Origin: Pseudomonas extremorientalis
GTDB taxonomy: Bacteria; Pseudomonadota; Gammaproteobacteria; Pseudomonadales; Pseudomonadaceae
Length of the DNA: 64,000 nucleotides
Assembly (NCBI RefSeq): GCF_001870465.1
Contig: NZ_MDGK01000015.1
Coordinates: 1 to 64,000, forward strand
Reading direction: 5' to 3'
Shown: one piece after another, positions 17,381 through 28,100 of the stretch
How the letters are laid out: each line of letters opens with the position of its first letter
Numbering within the stretch: position 1 is the stretch's first letter
Translations under genes and position numbers: made by a program
Notes under the pieces: model-generated
What the model was told of the DNA's origin: nothing
The model's database searches: none
What the model saw: the letters and a program-made list of their open reading frames with translations, nothing else

Positions 17381-20300
17381 TTGACGACGTCCATCGAAAG
17401 CCAACTCAACGAGGCCCTGCGTGATGCCCTCGTGGCCTACACGTTAAACGAAGTGGTGCCGAACGCTGCGCAATTTGTGAGTGCCGGGTTGAGCGGCCAA
17501 ATCAAAACCCCCAACGACCTGTACCAGTACTTGTTGATCGATAACCAGGTCAATAACGTGGTGAAAAGCAGCCCGGTCGCTTCGGCCATTGCCAGCGTGC
17601 AGCAGTACATCAATGCCGCACTGATGAGCATGGAACCTGGGTATGAAATCAAGGTGATGGAGCAACACCTGATTACTCAGTGGCGCGATATCCAGAGCCA
17701 GTACCCGATCTGGGCCGCTGACCAGCAGTTGCGTTATTACCCGGAGATCTACATTCACCCGCAGTTGCGGATGAACAAATCGACGTACTTCCGGCAACTG
17801 GAAACCGACCTTAACCAGAACAAAATCACCCGCGACACGGCTCAGGAGGCCGTCAAGAATTACCTGGCCAACTTCGAAGAAGTGGCCAATTTGTCGATCA
17901 TCAATGGCTATATCACCACCGATGACTTCAAGAACGGTAGGTACTACTTCATCGGTAAGTCCCGCGGCGAAAACCAATATTACTGGCGCTCGGTGGACAT
18001 GTCCCAACGCTCACTGAAGAACATCAATCAACCCGACGGGCCCAAGGTCGACTTCCCACAATCGGGAGCCTGGTCGGATTGGCACAAGGCAAGTCTGCCG
18101 ATTTCCGCCAGCGCCATCGAGCACACGATTCGTCCGGTGTATTTCAATAACCGGTTGTTTGTATTTTGGGTCGAGTTGATTGACCGCCACCCTGAAGCCT
18201 TGACGGTTGAAACCAGTAAACCGCCGGAGCCGGGTACATCTGTGACGACAGTCAACGTCAAACCCATGTTGCACATGAACATGGTGTACGAGAAATACGA
18301 TGGCAGCTGGAGTGTGCCGCACACGGTGATTGAGGCGTGGAGTGAGGCGGCGTTGTTCAAGGCACCGGGTGTGATGGCGTTGATTGACAGTATTGCGGTG
18401 CAGGACAGTTCGAGTTCACCGGACTCGATGTTTGTGGCGATGTATGCGGGGTATGAAGCGGGCGCGGCACTTAATGGTTCACAGGACAAATATGCATTTT
18501 TAGCGACGGCGTTTATTGATAGAAATCTTATACCTGTGCGCTCGTTCCCCAGCGTCGGTTATGTGCCTGGGATGGAAACGATCCCGGACCTGAAAAAGCC
18601 CATAGTGTTGAGTCTGGGTCGGCTGTTTGCCGAGCAGAACAAAGACCGCTTACAGTTCAGGTCGCCCAGGCCAAAAATCGGCGTTAAATCTGTTGAAACG
18701 GAGTCGCCGAATCCGAACCACAATGACTGGAACTATGGGGGCTGGCAGTCAACGAAAATTGTTGATCCGCTAAAAGGTGTGGATGTAAAAGTTGATATTG
18801 AAACACAGAGCCTGGTTTTTGAGTCAACAATAAAGCAGGGCTTTTCGATCGCCGGTCCCGGTGTTGCAACTGAAAAGGTTATAAGTTTGACGACTTATGG
18901 CACTTCTTATCAGTGGGCGTTGGTGTTGAAAATCTCTAATGCTTCACCTGTTTCACGGGAAGTTCTTCTGGAAGGATCAAGGATTGAAATGTACTCTAAC
19001 AGCCCTATTCTAAGGGCGGGTCTGTATGGGTTTAATTTGGATTTAAATGGCGGAAGCCCATTTTATGGTTTTTTAATGAGACCCGACCCCTATGGAATGA
19101 TTTCATTTCCAGAGTTGCCTTATGGTACTTTCCCTCTTCACGGTAACTACGTTTCAAGATCTGCATTCGAAGCGATAGGGCTAGATTGGACTGTTGGTGT
19201 AAGAGAGATAAGTACGGGGTTTTTGAACAGTTATAGAGTTTTTGCGATGACGTCGAACGCAGTAATAGTGCATCGCTTTCGCCATCATATTATGCGGCCG
19301 TCAGATTTAAATGCTGTGACGGGCTCTAGAGTTTATTTAAAAACGTCGTCTTGGTCGTTTGATAGAAGTCCTCCGGATAGGCAGCGCGTGTCGATACCTA
19401 TCGATGTGCAAACACTATTACCTGACTGGGGGATTAACTGGCCAGCTAACTCAAAGAGAATACCCTTCATTCATGGTGTCGAAGTAAACAGAACTGACTG
19501 GACCACCGTCGGCAATGTGCTCAAGGTCACTTACGTCGAGCTCGAAATCCTCCCTAACGTCGCTCCCCTTTTTATAGCCCCCCGCCTCAACACCCGCCCC
19601 AGCCCCACCCTGGGCGTCGCCGAGTTCATCGATTTTCGCGGATCGGGCATCGAGAAAACCGACGGTAGCAGCACCGTCAATCGCCAACCCATCCGTATGA
19701 ACACCCTGTTCGCCCGCGAGTTGATCAACAAAGCCAATATCACCCTGGAAAACCTGCTGGACTGGCGCACCCAATTGCTGGAGGAACCACCCCTCGATCC
19801 GCCGGCCGCCCATAACCTCATGGATTTTCGCGGTGCCAATGGCAAGTACTTCTGGGAGCTGTTTCTGCACCTGCCGTTTTTGGTCAGCCAGCGCATGTAC
19901 CTGGAGCAACAGTTCGATGAGGCCGAGCGCTGGTTGGGGTTTATCTTTGACCCGGCACGCAAGTCAGACTCATGGGGCCGCCCGGACTACTGGAACGTAC
20001 GGTCCCTGATAGAAGACCCGGACCTGGACGCGGTGAGCCGTGCCCCCGCCGACGCGGATGGCATCGCCGAAAGCAATCCGGTGCGTTACCGCAAGGCCGT
20101 TTACCTGCACTACCTGAAAAACCTGCTGGGCCGTGGCGATGCCGCCTACCGGCAACTGACTCCCGACAGCCTCGGCGAAGCCAAGTTGTGGTACGTGCGT
20201 ATCCTGGACCTGTTGGGCCCGCGTCCGGACGTGAAACTGGTGGACCACTGGACCCCTATCACCTTGCAAACCTTGGCGAACAGCAGCAGCCGAGAATTGC

Positions 20301-22177
20301 GCGACTTCGAGCAACGGCTGATCGAGCAGGACCAACTGCGCGATGACAACTCCCCCGAAGCGCCGTATTACTTTGCCGAGCCCGCGCTGCGCCTGCGCAC
20401 CTTTACCCCCGACCTGACCCTCGGTGATCTGGACAGCGGTCACCTGCGCTTGGCGTTCAACCAGGAACTGGTGCATACCTGGGACCTTGTCGAGTCACGC
20501 CTGAACAACCTGCGCAACAACCGCACCCTGGACGGTAAGGCCTTGTCGCTGCCGTTGTTCGCCGCACCACTGAACCCCCGTGACCTGCTGGCGGCCTTTG
20601 GCCAAGGCGCTGCCGCGGGAGGCGCCGGGCGTTTGCTGACGCAAGGGGTGCCGCCGTATCGCTTCAATGTGATGCATGCCGCGGCCAGCAACGCGGTGGA
20701 TACCCTGATTCAATTCGGCCAGACCCTGTTGTCGCTGATCGAGCGTAAAGAGCAAGCGCAGTTCCAGGAGCTGCAACAGCAACAGCTGTGGGAGTTCGCT
20801 CGCTTTGGCATCGAGTTGCAAACTCAAGCGCTGAAGGTCGATGAGGAACAGCGCAAAGCGCTGGAGGCCAGTAAAGCGATCGTGCAAGGGCGCCTGGAGT
20901 TTTATCGCAAACTGGCGGATGAGGGGGTGAACTCCGGCGAACAAGCGGCGGCGGGGCTGCACCTGGCGGGTCGGATCGCCGACGGTGTGGCAGCGGTGGC
21001 AAATGTGCTGGGCGCGGGGCTGAAACTGCCGCCCAACGCGGCCGGTGGCGGTGGCGGTGGGGTGGGGGGCCTTTGCCCGGGCATACCACCGACTCCAAGC
21101 GCGGGTGCTTTTGCTTATGCCTCCGTAGGCGGTTGGCGGCTGGAGGGAGTACCGCAAATGGTCGAGGCCGCCGCGTACGGCGTGGCAACGCTGAGCCATG
21201 CCACCGCTGAATCCCTTGACCGCACCGAGCAATTTCGTCGACGCCATCAGGATTGGATACAGGCCCGTGACCAGGCCGACCTGGAGATCGCGCAGATCGA
21301 CGCTCAGCTGGCGGTGCTGAATGAACAATCTGCGGCGAATCGCATACAGCTGCATCAGGCCGAGTTCGCTCAGGAGCAGGCGAAGCTCACGTATGAATTT
21401 CTCGGCAGGCGTTTTAGCAATGCGCAGTTGTATCAATGGCTCAATGGCCAGTTTGCGACGTTTTACTACCAGGCCTATGACGCCACGTTGGCGCTGTGCC
21501 TGTCGGCGCAGGCGTGTTGGCAATTTGAGATCGCCGACTTTACCAGCCGGTTTATCCAGACCGGCGGCTGGAACGACAGCCAGCGTGGGTTGGGTGCGGG
21601 AGAGACGTTGAAGCTGCAACTGTTGAAAATGCGCTCTGCCTACCTGGTACGTAACGAGCGACTCCTGGAGATCACCAAGACCGTGTCACTCAGACAGTTG
21701 AAGGCCATGGATGACGATCCTGCGTTGATCAATCAAGACTGGGAAACAATGCACAAAGCCTTGAAAAACGGGTATGCGATCAATTTCGAACTGAGCGCGA
21801 AGATGTTTGAAGATGACTACCCCGGTACCTCCCAGCGACGAATCCAGCGCATGGGTGTGTCTTTGCCGTTGGCTCTGGGCCTGTACGAGAACATCAGTGC
21901 GATCCTGACTCAAAGCTACAACGCAGTGGAAATGGGCGGCAGTAAACTGGAGAACCTGCGCCCCGGCCAGCAAATTGTCTTATCTCACGGGGATAACGAC
22001 GACGGCCAATTCACCGGCGACGACGAGCGCTATCTCCCCTTCGAAGGCACTGGCTCGATCTCCCGGTGGCACCTGGCATTTACCGAGCAAAACCCGCAGA
22101 TACGTGAGCGGCACATCGAATCGCTGCAAGACATCATCCTGCACCTGAGTTACACCGCTAAACCCGGCCAGGAGTAG
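17381..22177 (+). CDS. Tc toxin subunit A, C-terminal part (TcaB/TccB-like)
   Basis: The 1598-aa protein starts at a TTG whose GAGGA ribosome site overlaps the stop of the preceding gene, so the two halves are translationally coupled. It matches the second half of TcA: an ABC-toxin N-terminal/neuraminidase-like region (about 1-250), then a long α-helical pore section. The outgoing coiled coil is at about 1110-1200 (IERKEQAQFQELQQQQLWEF), the glycine-run tip is near 1221-1229, and the returning helix is at about 1280-1340. A C-terminal TcB-binding domain follows (to about 1590). Residues about 367-700 (nt 18480-19480) are A/T-rich compared with the rest. It would form the injection channel. 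Confidence 0.9.
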   Translation: MTTSIESQLNEALRDALVAYTLNEVVPNAAQFVSAGLSGQIKTPNDLYQYLLIDNQVNNVVKSSPVASAIASVQQYINAALMSMEPGYEIKVMEQHLITQWRDIQSQYPIWAADQQLRYYPEIYIHPQLRMNKSTYFRQLETDLNQNKITRDTAQEAVKNYLANFEEVANLSIINGYITTDDFKNGRYYFIGKSRGENQYYWRSVDMSQRSLKNINQPDGPKVDFPQSGAWSDWHKASLPISASAIEHTIRPVYFNNRLFVFWVELIDRHPEALTVETSKPPEPGTSVTTVNVKPMLHMNMVYEKYDGSWSVPHTVIEAWSEAALFKAPGVMALIDSIAVQDSSSSPDSMFVAMYAGYEAGAALNGSQDKYAFLATAFIDRNLIPVRSFPSVGYVPGMETIPDLKKPIVLSLGRLFAEQNKDRLQFRSPRPKIGVKSVETESPNPNHNDWNYGGWQSTKIVDPLKGVDVKVDIETQSLVFESTIKQGFSIAGPGVATEKVISLTTYGTSYQWALVLKISNASPVSREVLLEGSRIEMYSNSPILRAGLYGFNLDLNGGSPFYGFLMRPDPYGMISFPELPYGTFPLHGNYVSRSAFEAIGLDWTVGVREISTGFLNSYRVFAMTSNAVIVHRFRHHIMRPSDLNAVTGSRVYLKTSSWSFDRSPPDRQRVSIPIDVQTLLPDWGINWPANSKRIPFIHGVEVNRTDWTTVGNVLKVTYVELEILPNVAPLFIAPRLNTRPSPTLGVAEFIDFRGSGIEKTDGSSTVNRQPIRMNTLFARELINKANITLENLLDWRTQLLEEPPLDPPAAHNLMDFRGANGKYFWELFLHLPFLVSQRMYLEQQFDEAERWLGFIFDPARKSDSWGRPDYWNVRSLIEDPDLDAVSRAPADADGIAESNPVRYRKAVYLHYLKNLLGRGDAAYRQLTPDSLGEAKLWYVRILDLLGPRPDVKLVDHWTPITLQTLANSSSRELRDFEQRLIEQDQLRDDNSPEAPYYFAEPALRLRTFTPDLTLGDLDSGHLRLAFNQELVHTWDLVESRLNNLRNNRTLDGKALSLPLFAAPLNPRDLLAAFGQGAAAGGAGRLLTQGVPPYRFNVMHAAASNAVDTLIQFGQTLLSLIERKEQAQFQELQQQQLWEFARFGIELQTQALKVDEEQRKALEASKAIVQGRLEFYRKLADEGVNSGEQAAAGLHLAGRIADGVAAVANVLGAGLKLPPNAAGGGGGGVGGLCPGIPPTPSAGAFAYASVGGWRLEGVPQMVEAAAYGVATLSHATAESLDRTEQFRRRHQDWIQARDQADLEIAQIDAQLAVLNEQSAANRIQLHQAEFAQEQAKLTYEFLGRRFSNAQLYQWLNGQFATFYYQAYDATLALCLSAQACWQFEIADFTSRFIQTGGWNDSQRGLGAGETLKLQLLKMRSAYLVRNERLLEITKTVSLRQLKAMDDDPALINQDWETMHKALKNGYAINFELSAKMFEDDYPGTSQRRIQRMGVSLPLALGLYENISAILTQSYNAVEMGGSKLENLRPGQQIVLSHGDNDDGQFTGDDERYLPFEGTGSISRWHLAFTEQNPQIRERHIESLQDIILHLSYTAKPGQE

Positions 22178-22182
22178 CCCTC

Positions 22183-25100
22183 ATGAACCATGACGACTCA
22201 CTGAACATCATTCCACCCAGCCTGCCGAAGGGCGGTGGCGCGATTCGAAGTCTTGGGGATGGCTTGGGTGCCGTAGGCGCGAGGGGAACGGCGTCATACG
22301 CGTTGCCCTTGCCTATTTCCCCTGGGCGCGGCTTTGCGCCGGACCTTGCGTTGAGCTATAGCAGCGATGCGGGCAACAGCGACTTCGGTATGGGCTGGAG
22401 CAAGACGGTTAATGCCATCAGTCGGCGCACATCCCCGGGCGTGCCTACCTACACCGATGAGGACTCGTTTCTCGGCCCCGACGGCGAAGTGTTGATGCCG
22501 GAACGGGATGACCGCGAGGGACAACTAGTCCAGAGGACCGAAACCCACTACCGCGGGCTAGACGTCGGCAGTCACCAGGTGACACGTTACTGGCCCCGCA
22601 TCGAAGGCGCATTTGCCTTGATTGAGCGCTGGACCTCAAACGCCGATCAAACCATGTTCTGGCTGGTGCATACGGCAGACGGCGGCCTTCACATGTACGG
22701 TAAGACCGCGGAGTCACGGTTGGCTTGTCCTGACGATGAGACACACGTAGCCGCTTGGTTGATTCATGAAACAGTTGACCCCCATGGCCAGCACCTGGCC
22801 TATGAATATAAACGTGATACCGACCCGCCAGGCCCCGACCAGCCCCGTGATGGCCGTGCCCAGCGTTACTTGAGCACGGTGTATTACGGTAACGCCCAGG
22901 GGCATAGGCACCTTTATGCCTGGAAAGTTGCTGGCTGGGCCAATGTGCCGTGGCACTTTCATCTGGTGTTTGACTACGGGGAGCGGTCCTGTGGGATCGA
23001 GGCGGTCCCAGCCTATGCTGGAACAGAACATTGGACTGCACGAACGGATGCCTACTCCGACTACCGCTATGGCTTTGAACTGCGGACGCAACGCTTGTGC
23101 CACCAAGTCCTGATGTTTCACAACTTTGCGCAGCTCGGACCTGAGCCGGTCCTGGTGCAACGTTTGTTATTCGAGTACCGCCCCACCGCTCTGGGCTACA
23201 GCCACTTGAGCGCAGCCCATTCCCAGGCGTGTGACGGTAATGGCGTGCTTCATAGCCGTCCCCCTATTGAGTTTACTTATCAGGCGTTCTCCCCGGTTGA
23301 AGATGTGGCGGGGTACCAACCTTTCGATGCGATGCCTGGCTTGAACGATGGTGATCGCTACCATCTGTTCGATCTGCGGGGCGAAGGCATGGCAGGCATT
23401 CTCTATTGCAGCGACAAAAGCTGGTATTACCGCGCGCCCAAACGGGCCGAGGTCCCGACCCATCTCGATGAGGTGATTTATGACGAGTGGCGCGAGCTCG
23501 AACGCATTCCCGTCGCCGATAGCACAAAACCTGTGCAGCAATTCCTGGCGGACCTTACGGGTGATGGCACTCCGGATTGGATCATCGCCAACCCGGGATG
23601 GAGCGGCTTTTTCACCTACCAGCCGGATGGCCGCTGGCATCAGTTCATCTCGCTGAAGGCACTGCCCAATGAGTTCTTTCACCCTCAGGCGCAACTGGCG
23701 GACCTGATGGGCGCAGGGCTGCAGGACCTGGCAATGATCGGTCCACGCAGTGTGCGCTTTTATGCGAGCGGTCGCGCAGAAGGATATCGAGCCGCCCAGG
23801 AAGTGGCGCACAGTATCGACGAGGACCGCCTGCCGCTATTCAGTCGTGCGAATGACCGACTGGTGGCGTTCTGTGACGTGCTGGGTTCCGGCCAGCAGCA
23901 TCTTATTGAAGTGCGCCATGATCAGCTCAAATGCTGGCCTAACCTGGGGCGTGGGCGTTTCGGCAAGGGTTTTGTGTGGTGCAAGTTACCTTTCACCTAC
24001 GATGAGTTCGACGCGTCACGGGTGCTGCTCGCCGATTTCGACGGCTCTGGTGCTGTCGACCTGGTGTTTTTGCGGCCGGACTGTGCGCTGATCTATATGA
24101 ACCGTGGTGGCAACGGTTTTGATGAAGTCCCCCTGCGCCTGCCTTGGCCACCCGGTGTGAACTATGACCGATTTTGCCAAGTCAGCGCCGCGGACCTGCA
24201 AGGGCAGGGGTATTCGAGCCTGGTGCTGACCGTGCCCCATATGAGCCCTCGGCACTGGCGCTATGACCTGGTTCACGCCAAGCCGTACCTGTTGTGTGGC
24301 ACCAACAATAACCTCGGTGCTGCCGCAACTGTCGTGTACCGCAGTTCGGCCCAGGAGTGGTTGGATGAAAAAAAATACCTGCAGGCCCGCGACCAACCAG
24401 CGGTGTGCCACCTGCCATTTGCGCTGCCCTTGGTCAGCGTCCAAATACAGCATGATGAAATCACCGGCAACCAATTGACCCAGCGGTTCAGCTATCGAAA
24501 GGCCTTCTACGATGGCGTCGAGCGTGAGTTTCGTGGGTTCGCCTTGCAGCTGTCGAGCGACTGCGAGGAGCAGGCACATGGGCAGCGTGAGGAGGGTTAC
24601 AGCGCGCCGGTGTTGCGCAAAACCTGGTTTCACGTCGGTCGCGTCTTGAACCCACCCACCCAGGACTACTTCGACGGGGATAGTAACGCTATCGATTTGA
24701 AGGGCACGCTCTACAGCTATTATCACGAGGCGGACGACTGCGATCAGCTGGTCATCCCCGATGCCAAGGAACAGGCACAACTGTGCAATGCACTGGTGGG
24801 GCAGGTGCTGCGCAGTGAACTCTTTGACTTTGGTGACGAGGACGGCACGCCGTATTCGGTCGAGCAGCATCGCTACCTGCTGCGCAGGCTGCAGCGTCCC
24901 ACCGGTGGAAAACATGCCCCCTATCATGTGCTGCACGTATTGCCGGTTGAAATCATCACCTACCGCTACGAGCGCGAAAGCACCGACCCTGTGTGCCAGA
25001 AGACCTTGAATTTGCAGTGGGATGCTTTCGGCAACCCGACCAACAGCGTTACCGTCCACTACGCTCGGCGTCTCACCGCCCTGAGTGATCCGGCTTGCCA

Positions 25101-28100
25101 ATCGGACCCTCACATGCTTGCGCCGCAAAAACGCTGGTGGTGCGACGCCCATGATGACGCACAGCAGCGTTACTACCTGACGCAGACCCGCGCGCAATTT
25201 ATCCACCTGACCCAGCCTGACGCCTGGCGCCTTGGCCTGCCGTATGTGCAACGCACCGATGCGATGGTGCTGGTCAAGGGCGCCGGCCCCAAAGGCCTGA
25301 TGCCGCAAGACATTACCTACGAATACTTTACGTCCGACAGCGCAGACAACCCGCTCAATGACAGCATCCAGCGCCAGTTGGTCGGGCAATCCCTGCAGCG
25401 TTATCGCAAACTTCCCGGTAATACGCCATGGCCCGACGGCCAGGCCGGTTTCGAGGCTTTGCCGGACTATGTGGAGACGGCTGAGCTCGATCAATCCGCG
25501 CTCCGGGCGTATGACCTGCTCAAGAATGAACACGGCGATATGCCATTTGACCTGGAGGCGCGCCTGACCGAGATCGGCTACCGCCGCATGCCCTGGCTGC
25601 TCGGCCCGCAGTTGGAACCTGAGCTGCTTTGGTCGATCAGGCGGGGCTTCTACACCTACGCCCCATTGTCCGGCTTTCATCAGGTCTTGACGGTGCGGCA
25701 GACCCAGGCCCACGGCGTGACGTTACTGGGCTATGACCCTCACCAATGCCTGAATACGTCGGTGACCTTGCCTGATGGCTGTAAGACTCAGGTCGAGAAA
25801 ATTGATTACCGCTTGATGCAACCCGCCCGCATCCTCGACCCCAATCAAAATAGCCAGGAAGTCCTCCATGACGCTTTCGGAGAGGTGCTGGCTACCAGCT
25901 TTTACGGTGTGGAGCGCGGTGAGGCCGTGGGATTCGACCCCGTTGACGATTATCAACGGCCACAGGACGACAGCCCCGCCCACGCGATCGAGGCGCCGGA
26001 GCAAGCACTGCAAGGTGCCGCCACCGCTTATTTCGAAAACCGGTTCAGTTGGATGGGCCGCATACCCGAAGTTGACCGGTTGGACTTGGTCTGGTTTAAC
26101 GAGTGCGTTAAGCAAGGCGACCTGTTGCCCAGTGGCCACATACGCGCTGGCGCACATGCGTTTTTACCGACGCAAGACTTGACGCCTGCACGCCAGCGCC
26201 TGCGTGCGCTCCTGGTGAACGTGCGGCGCGAACCGGTGCATGGTGTGCTCCTCCAGGCGGATAATTATCCGACTGCCCCTGACCGGCAGATTCGCATGAC
26301 GATCCGCTATTGGGATGGATTCGGCCGTCCATTGCAGACCAAGCATAAGGTGGACGATGGCTATGCCTATCAAGTGCAGTCGGACGGCACCCTGGCGCTG
26401 GACTCCGAGAGCAAGCCGATTACGCTGCCGGATGTGCCGCGCTGGCGCGTCAGCGAGCGGGTTGAGTACAACAACAAGGGGCTCACGGTGAGGGTTTATC
26501 GGCCGTACTTTGCCTCGGATTGGCATTGCATCAACGACGCCAGCTTCAGCCAGCACGGCGACTACGACACACAGCGCTACGACCCGTTGGGGCGGCTGAC
26601 GAATACTATTCTTGCCAAGGAAGGCTATCTGCGGCGCCAGACTTACCATTGCTGGCACACCACCCATGAGGATGAAAACGACACCTATGAAGAAGTCCGA
26701 GCCGCCAGGGCGCAAGCGGGTGTCACGCCGTCATTCAATCCCAAGGTGCACACCCAAACGCCTGACCTGACGGTGATTGAACCGCGCGGCCTGGCCTGTC
26801 GCGCAGTTGCCTATTGCCGCAGCGATCCGCAGGGGGCGGCGGACCTGAGAGTCACACGCACGCTTTACAACAAGGCAGGCTTGGCAGTCGCCCAATGGGA
26901 CCCCCGCTTGCATTTACTGCATGAAGGCGACCCTACGGTGCCGGCAAACCTGGCAACCGCTTACTCCTTGGGCGGCCAGGTTCTGAGTACCCAAAGCGTC
27001 GACGCTGGGTGGCGTGTCCACGTTTTTGGTGAAGCTGGGCAAAACGTGTATTCGCAGGATGGGCGGGGTACGCAGCGTGAGGTCGAATTTGATGAGTTGA
27101 TACGACTGTTGGCAGTGTTTGAGCAAGGCTTGTGCACGGAGCGCTTTACCTATGCGCGTGCAGAGCCAGTCCATGCCGACAGTAACCTATGCGGGCAGGT
27201 CATCCGGCAGGATGACACTGCGGGCACTCGTCATTTCAATGAGTACGCGATGGGCGGTACCGTATTGGATCATGTACAGCATTTCCTGAAGACCCTGGAT
27301 ATGCCGGACTGGCCGGAACCCCTGCATCTGCGCGATGCCCTGTTGGAGCCCGGTGAGGGGTTGCGCACTCAGGTTTACCTCGATGCACTCGGTGGGGTGC
27401 TGCAACAGATCGATGTGGCAGGTAATCACCAGGGCTCCCGCTACACGGTCGACGGCCAATTGCGTGAGGCGTGGCTCAGGCTCAAAGGGGCGTCAGCGCA
27501 AACGACTCTGGTGAGTGCCATTGTCTACGATGCGCACGGCAAGATAGAACGCAAAACCCTGGGCAATGGTGTGGTCAGGCAGTTTGATTACTGTCCTCTA
27601 GACGGTCGATTACGCCAGTTGTCCAGTTATCGCGGCAGTGGCGCGCTCTTGCAGGACCTTCATTACGAGTATGAACCGGGGGGGAACATCGTCAGTATTG
27701 AGGACACGACGCTGGCGGTGCGTTTTTTTAACAATCAGCGTGTCGATCCGATCAGTTGCTACCACCACGACAGCATCGGTCAATTGGTCAGGGCAACTGG
27801 CTTTGAAGCGGGCAGTCTTCGCCAAGGGCCGAATCACGTGGCCGACCCCCTCGCAATAGCCAACTACTGTCAGACGTACCGCTATGACAGGGGCGGCAAT
27901 TTGCTGGAGTTGATCCACCAAGGGCCACAAAGCCATGGGCGGATTTTGAAGGCGGCTCCCTTCAGCAATCGCTGCTTGCCTGAAAGTCAGGGTGTGTCGC
28001 TGACCCAAGCTGATTTCGACGACGAGTTTGATTCCAATGGCAATCTGCTCAGGCTGGAGGGACGACCGCTGAATTGGGATCAACGTAACCAATTGCTCCG

